From Desmodesmus armatus (taxonomy: Eukaryota; Chlorophyta; Chlorophyceae; Sphaeropleales; Scenedesmaceae), in contig VIIQ02000254.1 in the NCBI GenBank assembly GCA_007449985.2, positions 54,411-118,410 on the forward strand: a DNA stretch of 64,000 nt, read 5' to 3'. The position numbers and the translations under genes were made by a program. A model generated the notes under the pieces. The model was not told the origin of the DNA. It did no database searches and saw nothing but the letters and a program-made list of their open reading frames with translations. Shown in pieces: positions 21,453 to 31,078 of the stretch. Position 1 is the first letter of the stretch. Every line of letters begins with the position of its first letter.

Positions 21453-21990
21453 CTGTGTTAGGGAACTGGGTCACTCTGGCGCACTGCTCTACTGCTCTAC
21501 TGTTCTACTGCTGTCGTCTCTGGTTATGTCACCACTGTAAGGCAGGGAGCCGTCCTCTGGAGGCTTCGCCGATTAGCTCGGTCAAACGTGATTAGTCAGG
21601 GAACGGGTGGTGCAGCAGCAGACGCGACAGTCGCAGGAAGCAGCCCCGACAGCCTCAACAGACGTATCAAATGCGAATCATCGCGTGCAAGCAGCTGCAG
21701 CAGGCGCAGGGAGCGAGCGAAATCTCCCGACGATGTACGCAAGGCATGCAGCGCAGCAGGGATCGCAGGAAGCGACACAAGCAAGCTGCAATAGACACGA
21801 CAAACAACAACAGTAGACTCACAAGACGCAGCAGTAGCGAAGCAGCGAACGCAACCGTAAAAGCAGCGCATCGTATCAGGACTGCATACCAAGCAGATCC
21901 AGCAACCATGCTGCTCTGTCTGATGCTGCTGTGCCGCCAATGCAGGGTAGCTGCTGGGATTAGTCCATGCATGGGATTAGATAAAGGAAT

Positions 21991-22365
21991 TTGTGGTGGC
22001 AGCAGCTGTCACAGCGTCGATTGCGCTTCCACTTCATGCAGCATAAGAGCGTAGCAGATGTGCAGGACGCGAGAGCTGCAATCGCCCCAATCGACGCATC
22101 AGCAACACTCATTGTCCGCATCAGCTTCATGAAGCCTCCAACCCGGCAGCGCAAGTCTACGGCTCACAGTGCTTGGTGGGAGAGCAGTAGTAGCACCACG
22201 CCAGCAGTAGCAGCAACTCGCCCCACCCCCACCCCCAAGCCTAAGCAGCAGCGCAAGAAGGCGCCTGCACGCAAGCCTCTCACCTTCCGTAGGACCACGC
22301 CCCCCTTGCCGCCCCCCCCTTGCCGCCCATTCCCCCTGTGCTGGTGGAGGATGTGTTCAGGGTGA
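21991..22365 (+). pseudogene. TIR-H copy 2, 5' half of the basic Q/P-rich ORF
   Basis: Equivalent to 19572-19946. It differs mainly in the C-run at the deletion join (LPPPP instead of LAAPP), and the frame is broken at the same place. Confidence 0.45.
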
Positions 22366-22694
22366 ACTGGTTTTACAATGCGCGGTTCAGCGGGGGCAAG
22401 CTGTATGTGATCAGGGTGAACCCTAGTGCATACGAGCAGGCAGATGGTATGCTGGCTGATCCTGGGTTGAGTGATAGGCTGGCCAAGCTGGCTCAGCTGT
22501 TGGGCTTTCTGTCTGAGCAGGCATACGGCAGCGACTGCACCGTGATCAGGTGCTTTTACATGTTCTACTCTGTGGCACGGCTGCAGCACTTCAAGCATAA
22601 GTTGGAGTGTGAGCTGCTGGAGGTGCAGAAGGATGTGTTGTACTGTCTGACGTTCAGGCCTGGTGCCAACCCCAGCTACCTGGGGCAGTTGTAA
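22326..22694 (+). pseudogene. TIR-H copy 2, 3' half (VEDVF... domain)
   Basis: Protein identical to 19907-20275, again without an ATG at its beginning. Confidence 0.45.
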
Positions 22695-22856
22695 CAAGCA
22701 GAGCCACGTGTTTGAGCCAGGACCCCGTTACACCTTGACTGACAACAGCTTGCACACCTCTGCCTGCTGTACCAACCCCAACACACCACACAGGTGCATG
22801 AGCCACCCCCAGCACCCACACCCCCACAGCCAACACCCCAAGCAGCCACACCAGCC

Positions 22857-23378
22857 ATGCAAACAGACTGGCGCCCCTTCGGCCACACCTACGAGGTCAG
22901 CTGTGCCGGCAGCATGCGCAACAGGCGCAGCATGCGTGCAGTGCTGGTGGAGAAGCCTCGTGCTGCCGACCCCTACTGTTACGTGCGAGTCATGCTCAGA
23001 GACCAGCATGGCAAGTCAAAGCAGCGGCGCCTGGCCCTGCGTAACGTGGTGGCCCACTGTTGGCTGCCCGCCTCTGCAGGCTTCAGACTACGCAGCGACG
23101 GCACCCCAAGCAGCGCCCTGCGAGTTTACCATGCAGACAGGGATCCGGACAACTGTGCAGCAGCCAACCTGCTGGTGCTGGAGGAGCAAGCAGCCCAACA
23201 GCAGGGGCTGGCCTTGACCCACAGGGGCCACCGTCCACAGCTCCCCCCACCACCACCCCAGCACCGCCCAATGCAGCCCACACCCCCAGAGCTGATGCTG
23301 GCCTCCCTCGCAGCCCCGAGCAGCTGCACCATGCTGTGGCCAGCAGCCTTCGATGCCAGTGGCTCTCTGCTGCCCTGA
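22857..23378 (+). CDS. NUMOD4-HNH endonuclease-like protein, TIR-H copy 2
   Basis: The same 173-codon ORF as 20438-20959 with an identical protein; the one base change noticed (near 23060) is silent. All motif residues are kept (WRPF, YEVS, GKSKQRRL, HADRDPDN, AANLLVL). TGTAA lies 122 bp after the stop. Two intact identical copies fit recent duplication, so they do not by themselves prove selection on the protein. Confidence 0.7.
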   Translation: MQTDWRPFGHTYEVSCAGSMRNRRSMRAVLVEKPRAADPYCYVRVMLRDQHGKSKQRRLALRNVVAHCWLPASAGFRLRSDGTPSSALRVYHADRDPDNCAAANLLVLEEQAAQQQGLALTHRGHRPQLPPPPPQHRPMQPTPPELMLASLAAPSSCTMLWPAAFDASGSLLP

Positions 23379-23872
23379 AACATGGGCCTGCATGTTGTAG
23401 CAGGCTGGGCTCTCAGTTACACCTCCTCATGCAACCACAACTGACCCCAGCTGGCCACATGGCAAACCGCACATGCAGCAGAGGCAAGAATAAAAGAAAT
23501 GTAAATTTGAGAGTTTCATTACTTGCTTTGAACGCTTTCACGGCGCACCTGCAGCCTATTCGTGATGGGCCTGCTTCAGCCATCGATCAGTTGACAAATC
23601 GGCAGCATCCATGCACGAACGGTTTCATGCGATAGGCAGCAGCACCATCGAACCTTATGCTCATCAAACGGTGTCTGATGCGTCTAGAAAGCCCTGCGAA
23701 GCTTCTTCGTTACAACAGCAAAGCGACTAATCGAGACAAACGGGCTGGCCTAATCAGCGAAGCCTCCAGAGGACGGCTCCCTGCCTTACAGTGGTGACAT
23801 AACCAGAGACGACAGCAGTAGAACAGTAGAGCAGTAGAGCAGTGCGCCAGAGTGACCCAGTTCCCTAACACA

Positions 23873-25199
23873 CAGCGTGACAGTGCCCAGCGGTGGTGGT
23901 CCGCAAAAAAACATCTGGTTGGCTCTTATCAAAAACAAAAGTAGTGTCTTCAAGCATACCAACATGCACCCCAACTGAGTCCCAAAAAGGCGCGTAGTGG
24001 TGGGTTGGTGTCGGCGGATGTCGCGTTGTGATGGTGCCCAGCGGTGGTGGTCCGCAAAAAAACATTGGTTGGCTCCGGTGAAAGACAAAATAGTGTCTTC
24101 AAGCGTACCAACATGCACCCCAATTGAGTCACGGAGCGGCGCATAGCGGTGGGTTGGTGTCGGCGGATGCCGCGTAACGGTGCGCAGCGGTGGTGGTCCG
24201 CAAAAATCATCCTGTTGGCTCTAGTCAAAAACAAAAATAGTGTCTTCAAGAGTACCAACATGCACCCCAAATGAGTCCCAAAGGCGCGCGTAGCGGTGGG
24301 TTGGTGTCGGCGGATGCCGCGTAACGGTGCGCAACGGTGGTGGTCCGCAAAAGAACATTGGTTGGCTCTGGTGAAAGACAAAAATAGTGTCTTCAAGTGT
24401 ACCAACATGCACCCCATTGAGTCACGGAGCTGTGCGGAGTGGTGGGTTGGTGTCGGCGGATGCCGCGTGATGGTGCGCAGCGGTGGTGGTCCGCAAAAAA
24501 TCATCTGGTTGGCTCTAATCAAAAACAAAATTAGTGTCTTCAAAGGTTGGTGTCGGCGGATGCCGCGTTGTGATGGTGCCCAGCGGTGGTGGTCCGCAAA
24601 AAACATTGAATGGCTCCGGTGAAAGACAAAAATAGTGTCTTCAAGCGTACCAACATGCACCCCAATTGAGTCACGGAGCGGCGCATAGCGGTGGGTTGGT
24701 GTCGGCGGATGCCGCGTAGCGGTGCGCAGCGGTGGTGGTCCGCAAAAATCATCCTGTTGGCTCTAGTCAAAAACAAAAATAGTGTCTTCAAGAGTACCAA
24801 CATGCACCCCAAATGAGTCCCAAAGGCGCGCGTAGCGGTGGGTTGGTGTCGGCGGATGCTGCGTGACAGTGCCCAGCGGTGGTGGTCCGCAAAAAAACAT
24901 TGGTTGGCTCTGGTGAAAGACAAAATAGTGTCTTCAAGCGTACCAACATGCACCCCAATTGAGGCACGGAGCTGTGCGGAGTGGTGGGTTGGAGTTGGCG
25001 GATGCCGCGTGATGGTGCGCAGCGGTGGTGGTCCGCAAAAAATCATCTGGTTGGCTCTTATCAAAAACAAAAGTAGTGTCTTCAAGCATACCAACATGCA
25101 CCCCAACTGAGTCCCAAAAAGGCGCGTAGTGGTGGGTTGGTGTCGGCGGATGCCGCGTTGTGATGGTGCCCAGCGGTGGTGGTCCGCAAAAAACATTGG
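23873..25199 (+). repeat. 147-bp satellite, block 4
   Basis: About nine monomers. One is internally shortened near 24541, where AGTGTCTTCAAA joins directly to GGTTGGTGTCGG. Confidence 0.95.
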
Positions 25200-25200
25200 T

Positions 25201-25996
25201 TGTAAAACCAGTTCACCCTGAAGACATCCTCCACCAGCCCATTCCCCCTATGCTCCAAGGGATCCAGCTCGATCATGACATAGCGGGGGAGAGGACGATT
25301 CAGCAGGTACACTATGTTGTCCGCCCGCTTGTGCGGGTTTTGCAGCCCGGACCTGAGCTCTGCCCTGTGCTGAAAGCGCCCGTGGGGCATGATCTGGGGC
25401 AGGTTGGCTGGCAGCCACTGCTGCAGGAACTTGTGCAGGTGTCTGCTGCTGTGCACCCCACCCACCTGCGGGGGCGAGAACAGCAGGGGCTCCTGCGTCT
25501 GTATAGGTAGCACAGGGAAGCCGAGGGAGCCTCCGGGCAGCTGCATGGAGGGCAGAGGGGTACCCAACATGGGGCTGGCAGTGCAGGAGGGTCCTGCATG
25601 GACCTGCTGCTGTTGCGGCTGCTGCTGTTGCGCCTGGTGTGGCTGACACTGCTGCTGTTGCTGCTGCTGTTGCGGTTGCTGCTTGGCAGGGGGTGTGGTG
25701 CTACGGAAGGAGAGAGGCTTGCGTGCAGGCGCCTTCTTGCGCTGCTGCTTGGGCTTGGGGGTGGGGCGAGTTGCTGCTACTGCTGCCGTGGTGCTACTAC
25801 TGCTCTCCCACCAAGCACTGTGAGCCGTAGACTTGCGCTGGCGGGTTGGAGGCTTCATGAAGCTGATGCGGACAATGAGTGTTGCTGATGCGTCGATTGG
25901 GGCGGTTGCAGCTCTCGCGTCCTGCTCATCTGCTACGTTCTTATGCTGCATGCAGTGGAAGCGCAATCGACGCTGTGACACCTGCTGCCACCACAA
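25201..25996 (-). pseudogene. TIR-H-family ORF with intact middle, 3'-truncated
   Basis: From MWWQQVSQRR at 25996 the frame is open through a Lys/Pro-rich part, a (CAG)-coded Q tract, then a mixed-composition domain (HLHKFLQQWLPANLPQ, RYVMIELDPLEHRG) and VEDVFRVNWFYN, where it breaks into satellite; the satellite-coded extension to 25082 is artefact. It shows that the two halves in TIR-H copies 1 and 2 were once a single protein. I do not recognise the family. Confidence 0.5.
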
Positions 25997-26382
25997 ATTC
26001 CTTTATCTAATCTCATGCATGGACTAATCCCAGCAGCTACCCTGCATTGGCGGCACAGCAGCATCAGACAGAGCAGCATGGATGCTGGATCTGCTTGGTA
26101 TGCAGTCCTGATGCGATGCGCGGCATTTACGGTTGCGTCCGCTGCCTCGCTGCTGCTGCGTCTTGTATGTCTACTGTTGTTGTTGTTTGTTGTGTCTATT
26201 ACAGCTTGCTCGTGTCGCTTGCTGCGATCCCTGCTGCGCTGCATCGCTTCCATACATCGTCGGGAGAATCGCTCGCTCCCTGCGCCTGCTGCAGCTGCCT
26301 GCACGCGATGATTCGCATTTGATACGTCTGTTGAGGCTGTCACGACTGCTTCCTGCGGCTGTCGCGTCTGCTGCTGTACCAC
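25933..26382 (-). CDS. TIR-H-family upstream ORF (Ser/Arg-rich), uncertain
   Basis: 149 codons from MVQQQTRQPQEA with an RS/Q-rich start and a Cys-rich end (CLMLLCRQCR, ICGGSRCHSVDC). Matching frames exist in copies 1 and 2 but are broken there by a small indel after AGSER. It overlaps the next ORF's start in another frame. It could be a 5' exon, a leader or chance; no family recognised. Confidence 0.3.
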   Translation of the reverse strand: MVQQQTRQPQEAVVTASTDVSNANHRVQAAAAGAGSERFSRRCMEAMQRSRDRSKRHEQAVIDTTNNNNSRHTRRSSSEAADATVNAAHRIRTAYQADPASMLLCLMLLCRQCRVAAGISPCMRLDKGICGGSRCHSVDCASTACSIRT

Positions 26383-26523
26383 CCGTTCCCTGACTAATCG
26401 GGTTTGACCGAGCTAATCGGCGAAGCCTCCAGAGGACGCCCTCCCTGCCTTACAGTAGGATGACAGCAGTAGAACAGTAGAGCAGTAGAGCAGTGGGCCA
26501 GAACGGTCCAATCCCCTAACACA

Positions 26524-26840
26524 GGAGGCTCCCTCGGCTTCCCTGTGCTACCTACACAGACGCAGGAGCCCCTGCTGTTCTCGCCCCCGCAGGTGGGTGG
26601 GGTGCACAGCAGCAGACACCTGCACAAGTTCCTGCAGCAGTGGCTGCCAGCCAACCTGCCCCAGATCATGCCCCACGGGCGCTTTCAGCACAGGGCAGAG
26701 CTCGTGTCCGGGCTGCAAAACCCGCACAAGCGGGCGGACAACATAGTGTACCTGCTGAATCGTCCTCTCCCCCGCTATGTCATGATCGAGCTGGATCCCT
26801 TGGAGCATAGGGGGAATGGGCTGGTGGAGGATGTCTTCAG
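26524..26840 (+). mobile_element. Inverted internal fragment of the TIR-H relative
   Basis: Contains the ORF middle (PGGSLGF region through VEDVF) in + orientation, almost identical to the reverse complement of 25217-25535. It directly abuts the inverted-repeat tip at 26523 and runs into satellite at 26840. It looks like an element end joined into the interior of a sister copy. Confidence 0.75.
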
Positions 26841-29471
26841 GTTGGTGTCGGTGGATGCCGCGTGATGGTGCGCAGCGGTGGTGGTCCGCAAAAAATCATC
26901 TGGTTGGCTCTAATCAAAAACAAAAGTAGTGTCTTCAAGCGTACCAACATGCACCCCAACTGAGTCCCAAAAGGGTGCGTAGTGGTGGGTTGGTGTCGGC
27001 GGATGCCGCGTTGTGATGGTGCCCAGCGGTGGTGGTCCGCAAAAAGTCATCTGGTTGGCTCCGGTGAAAGACAAACGGGCGTGGTGGAGCCCTGGTGTCT
27101 GCTTTCAGCAGGCTGCGCTGCAATGCGCCGCTCATTCGACCATGTGGTGAGGGTGGTGGTTTGCCCCTTCACAGGGTGGCGCCGGTCAGGTTGCGCCATC
27201 CTCTTGCCAGAGCCTTTGAGGGGTAGCTTCTGTTGCTTGACTCCGCTCTGTAACCTGCTCACCCTGAAAAAAAAAAGACAAAAATAGTGTCTTCAAGCGT
27301 ACCAACATGCACCCCAATTGAGTCACGGAGCGGCGCATAGCGGTGGGTTGGTGTCGGCGGATGCCGCGTAGCGGTGCGCAGCGGTGGTGGTCCGCAAAAA
27401 TCATCCTGTTGGCTCTTGTCAAAAAAAAAATAGTGTCTTCAAGAGTAAAAAACATTTTTTTGGAAGTACCAACATGCACCCCAAATGAGTCCCAAAGGCG
27501 CGTGTAGCGTTGGGTTGGTGTCGGCGGATGCCGCGTGACAGTGCCCAGCGGTGGTGGTCCGCAAAAAAACATTGGTTGGCTCCGGTGAAAGACAAAAATA
27601 GTGTCTTCAAGCGTACCAACATGCACCCCAATTGAGTCACAAAGCGGCGCATAGCGGTGGGTTGGTGTCGGCGGATGCCGCGTGATGGTGCGCAGCGGTG
27701 GTGGTTCGCAAAAAATCATCTGGTTGGCTCTAATCAAAAACAAAAATAGTGTCTTCATGCGTACCAACATGCACCCCAACTGAGTCCCAAAAGGGCGCGT
27801 AGTGGTGGGTTGGTGTCGGCGGATGCCGCGTTGTGATGGTGCCCAGCGGTGGTGGTCCGCAAAAAAACATTGGTTGGCTCCGGTGAAAGACAAAAATAGT
27901 GTCTTCAAGCGTACCAACATGCACCCCAATTGAGTCACGGAGCTGTGCGGAGTGGTGGGTTGGAGTCGGCGGATGCCGCGTGATGGTGCGCAGCGGTGGT
28001 GGTCCGCAAAAAATCATCTGGTTGGCTCTTATCAAAAACAAAAGTAGTGTCTTCAAGCATACCAACATGCACCCCAACTGAGTCCCAAAAAGGCGCGTAG
28101 TGGTGGGTTGGTGTCGGCGGATGCCGCGTTGTGATGGTGCCCAGCGGTGGTGGTCCGCAAAAAAACATTGGTTGGCTCCGGTGAAAGACAAAAATAGTGT
28201 CTTCAAGCGTACCAACATGCACCCCAATTGAGTCACGGAGCTGTGCGGAGTGGTGGGTTGGAGTCGGCGGATGCCGCGTGATGGTGCGCAGCGGTGGTGG
28301 TCCGCAAAAAATCATCTGGTTGGCTCTTATCAAAAACAAAGTAGTGTCTTCAAGCATACCAACATGCACCCCAACTGAGTCCCAAAGCGGCGCATAGCGG
28401 TGGGTTGGTGTCGGCGGATGCCGCGTGATGGTGCGCAGCGGTGGTGGTCCGCAAAAAATCATCTGGTTGGCTCTAATCAAAAACAAAAATAGTGTCTTCA
28501 AGCGTACCAACATGCACCCCAACTGAGTCCCAAAAAGGCGCGTAGTGGTGGGTTGGTGTCGGCGGATGTCGCGTTGTGATGGTGCCCAGCGGTGGTGGTC
28601 CGCAAAAAAACATTGGTTGGCTCCGGTGAAAGACAAAAATAGTGTCTTCAAGCGTACCAACATGCACCCCAATTGAGTCACAAAGCGGCGCATAGCGGTG
28701 GGTTGGTGTCAGCGGATGCCGCGTAACGGTGCGCAACGGTGGCGGTCCGCAAAAAACATTGGTTGGCTCTGGTGAAAGACAAAAATAGTGTCTTCAAGTG
28801 TTCCAACATGCACCCCAATTGAGTCACGGAGCTGTGCGGAGTGGTGGGTTGGAGTCGGCGGATGCCGCGTGATGGTGCGCAGCGGTGGTGGTCCGCAAAA
28901 AATTTTATTTGGCTCTCATCAAAAACAAAAGTAGTGTCTTCAAGCGTACCAACATGCACCCCAACTGAGTCCCAAAAGGGTGCGTAGTGGTAGGTTGGTG
29001 TCGGCGGATGCCGCGTTGTGATGGTGCCCAGCGGTGGTGGTCCGCAAAAAGTCATCTGGTTGGCTCCGGTGAAAGACAAAATAGTGTCTTCAAGCGTACC
29101 AACATGCACCCCAATTGAGTCACGGAGCGGCGCATAGCGGTGGGTTGGTGTCGGTGGATGCCGCGTGATGGTGCGCAGCGGTGGTGGTCCGCAAAAAATC
29201 ATCTGGTTGGCTCTAATCAAAAACAAAAGTAGTGTCTTCAAGCGTACCAACATGCACCCCAACTGAGTCCCAAAAGGGCGCGTAGTGGTGGGTTGGTGTC
29301 GGCGGATGCCGCGTTGTGATGGTGCCCAGCGGTGGTGGTCCGCAAAAAAACATTGGTTGGCTCCGGTGAAAGACAAAATAGTGTCTTCAAGCGTACCAAC
29401 ATGCACCCCAATTGAGTCACAAAGCGGCGCATAGCGGTGGGTTGGTGTCAGCGGATGCCGCGTAACGGTGC
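26841..29471 (+). repeat. 147-bp satellite, block 5
   Basis: It contains a LINE-B2 fragment at 27076-27275 and a mutated near-empty LINE insertion near 27446-27462 (compare 18815). Single-A length changes in the A-tracts are frequent. Confidence 0.95.
27076..27275 (+). mobile_element. LINE-B2 3' fragment (diverged LINE-B subfamily)
   Basis: Alignable to the LINE-B 3' end but clearly diverged; TGTAA at 27249-27253, then 9 A. The TSD AGACAAA is at 27069-27075 and 27276-27282. Confidence 0.8.
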
Positions 29472-29765
29472 GCCGCTCTGTGTTGACTCGCTTGCGTTGA
29501 TGTTGCTCGCATGCTTTGTCCCTTTGCCGTTGCTTTTCTCTAGTCATTCTGCAGGTGCATGGTCGGGTCCTGGTGTCTGCTTTTTGGCAGGCTGCACTGC
29601 GACGTGCCGCCCGTGAGACCATGTGGTGGGGGTGTCGGCTTGCGCCCTCACAGGGTGGTGCCTGCCAGGTTGCGCCATCCTCTTGCCTGAGCTTTGAGGG
29701 GTGGCTTCTGTTGCTTGACTTCGCTCTTGTAACTTGCTCACTCCAAAAAAAAAAAAAAAAAAAAA
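29472..29765 (+). mobile_element. LINE-B 3' fragment (~290 bp)
   Basis: Last part of the 3' UTR, TGTAA, 21 A. The TSD TAACGGTGC is at 29463-29471 and 29766-29774. The same target was hit again immediately to the right. Confidence 0.85.
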
Positions 29766-29813
29766 TAACGGTGCTCCGTAACCCCGTCCTGTCGCCAGAG
29801 CGGTTTGATGCTA

Positions 29814-29815
<2 letters not shown>

Positions 29816-29849
<34 letters not shown>

Positions 29850-30012
29850 GGAGTGAGCAAGTTACAGGAGCGAAGTCAAGCAACAGAAGCCACCCCTCAA
29901 AGCTCAGGCAAGAGGATGGCGCAACCTGGCAGGCACCACCCTGTGAGGGCGCAAGCCGACACCCCCACCACATGGTCTCACGGGCGGCACGTCGCAGTGC
30001 AGCCTGCCAAAA
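29816..30012 (-). mobile_element. Nested LINE-B 3' fragment, inverted
   Basis: 33 T, then the LINE-B 3' end reversed to GCCTGCCAAAA. The TSD TGATGCTAAG is at 29806-29815 and 30013-30022. Confidence 0.85.
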
Positions 30013-30212
30013 TGATGCTAAGTGGCATGTGTGGCATGGCTAAGTGGTTTGATGCTAAGTGGCAACAGCAGGGGGTGTTGTACACAGTGGCGGCAGGCAT
30101 GGGCCCCCGCCTTGCGTTCTAGAGGGAGGGTGGTCATGCGGGGGCTGGGGTGTTCGGGAGCGGGGTTTGGAAACGGGGCCTTTTCTGTGTGGGGTTTGTT
30201 GTGCTTCTCGGG

Positions 30213-30214
<2 letters not shown>

Positions 30215-30245
<31 letters not shown>

Positions 30246-30275
30246 GAGTGAGCAAGTTACAAGAGCGAAGTCAAG
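30215..30275 (-). mobile_element. Micro-insertion: LINE-B tail plus 31 nt
   Basis: 30 T and 31 bp of the LINE-B 3' end reversed. The TSD CTCGGGTC is at 30207-30214 and 30276-30283, with a further copy at 30286-30293. Confidence 0.85.
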
Positions 30276-30605
30276 CTCGGGTCTTCTCGGGTCTTGGCTA
30301 TGTGTGTGCTTTACTCTGTATCATAGTTGTTGTTGTGCCTCTGGAGTGTGTGCGTATCACACATGGTGTAAGCGTTTGGGTTGCTCTTCTGGGGGCGGCT
30401 GGCCGCTCTGGTGCCTTGCTTGGTTGGCACTGGGGCAACACTGTTAGTGTTTTGTTGGCTTAGGTGTGGGGCGGATTTAGCCCTGCATATTGGAGAGGTG
30501 TGCAAGTGTGGTGGTGCACCACGCCGGGGGTCTTTGGGCCCTCTGCGCGCTGGCTTTTGTTTAGTACAGCGGCCAGCCCTGTGCTGTGTGGCCGCCGCAT
30601 GTTTG

Positions 30606-31078
30606 TTTTTTTTTTTTTTTTTTTTTTTTGGAGTGAGCAAGTTACAAGAGCGAAGTCAAGCAACAGAAGCCACCCCTCAAAGCTCAGGCAAGAGGATGGC
30701 GCAACCTGGCAGGCACCACCCTGAGAGGGCGCAAGCCGTCACCCCCACCACATGGTCTCACGGGCGGCACATCGCCGTGCAGCCTGCCAAAAAGCAGACA
30801 CCAGGACCCGACCATGCACCCGCAAAATGACTAAAGAAAAGCAACGGCAAAGGGACAAAGCATGCGAGCAACACTAACGCAAGCGAGTCAACGCAGAGCC
30901 GAGAGAAAGCACCACCGATGCGTCACCACACTTACACACCTCACCGGTGTGCAGAGCCAGCCCCCCCACAGAGGGGCTGAAGAAACACCCTAAAACCAAC
31001 AAGCGGCGGCCACACAGCACAGGGCTGGCCGCTGTATTAGACAAAAGCCAGCGCGCAGAGGGCCCAAAGACCCCCGGC
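30606..31078 (-). mobile_element. LINE-B 3' part, inverted; left half of a head-to-head composite
   Basis: 24 T at 30606-30629, then the reversed LINE-B 3' UTR, joined head-to-head at ~31078 to a + strand LINE-B. 1-2 shared bases at the join. Confidence 0.8.

Larger units (their letters stand above)
21454..23872 (+). mobile_element. TIR-H element, copy 2 (2419 bp)
   Basis: A tandem copy in the same orientation, offset 2419 bp from copy 1, with roughly ten differences by eye. Its inverted repeats (21454-21569 and 23757-23872) again match each other exactly but differ from copy 1 at two shared positions. The right edge, CTAACACA, meets satellite at 23873. Confidence 0.75.
25200..26523 (-). mobile_element. 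Diverged TIR-H relative, one end only
   Basis: On the minus strand it starts with an inverted-repeat end (outer tip CTAACACA at 26523) related to TIR-H but clearly diverged, then runs through the Ser/Arg-rich part and a 265-codon ORF before breaking into satellite at 25200. The HNH part is missing. Unlike copies 1 and 2 it keeps the poly-Q and middle region of the ORF. Confidence 0.7.
29776..30605 (+). mobile_element. LINE-B fragment with two nested inverted LINE-B pieces
   Basis: It begins in the ORF2 C-terminus (NPVLSPERFDAK), passes the stop at 30120-30122 and most of the 3' UTR, and breaks off at 30605 against poly(T). Inverted LINE-B pieces are nested at 29816-30012 and 30215-30275. A 37-bp stretch after 30022 repeats local bases (GGTTTGATGCTAAG) before the ORF resumes. 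Confidence 0.75.

Noticed and set aside
21441..21463. CCCTAACACA resembling telomere repeat
   Set aside because: It occurs once per element end, is not tandem, and is the inverted-repeat tip.
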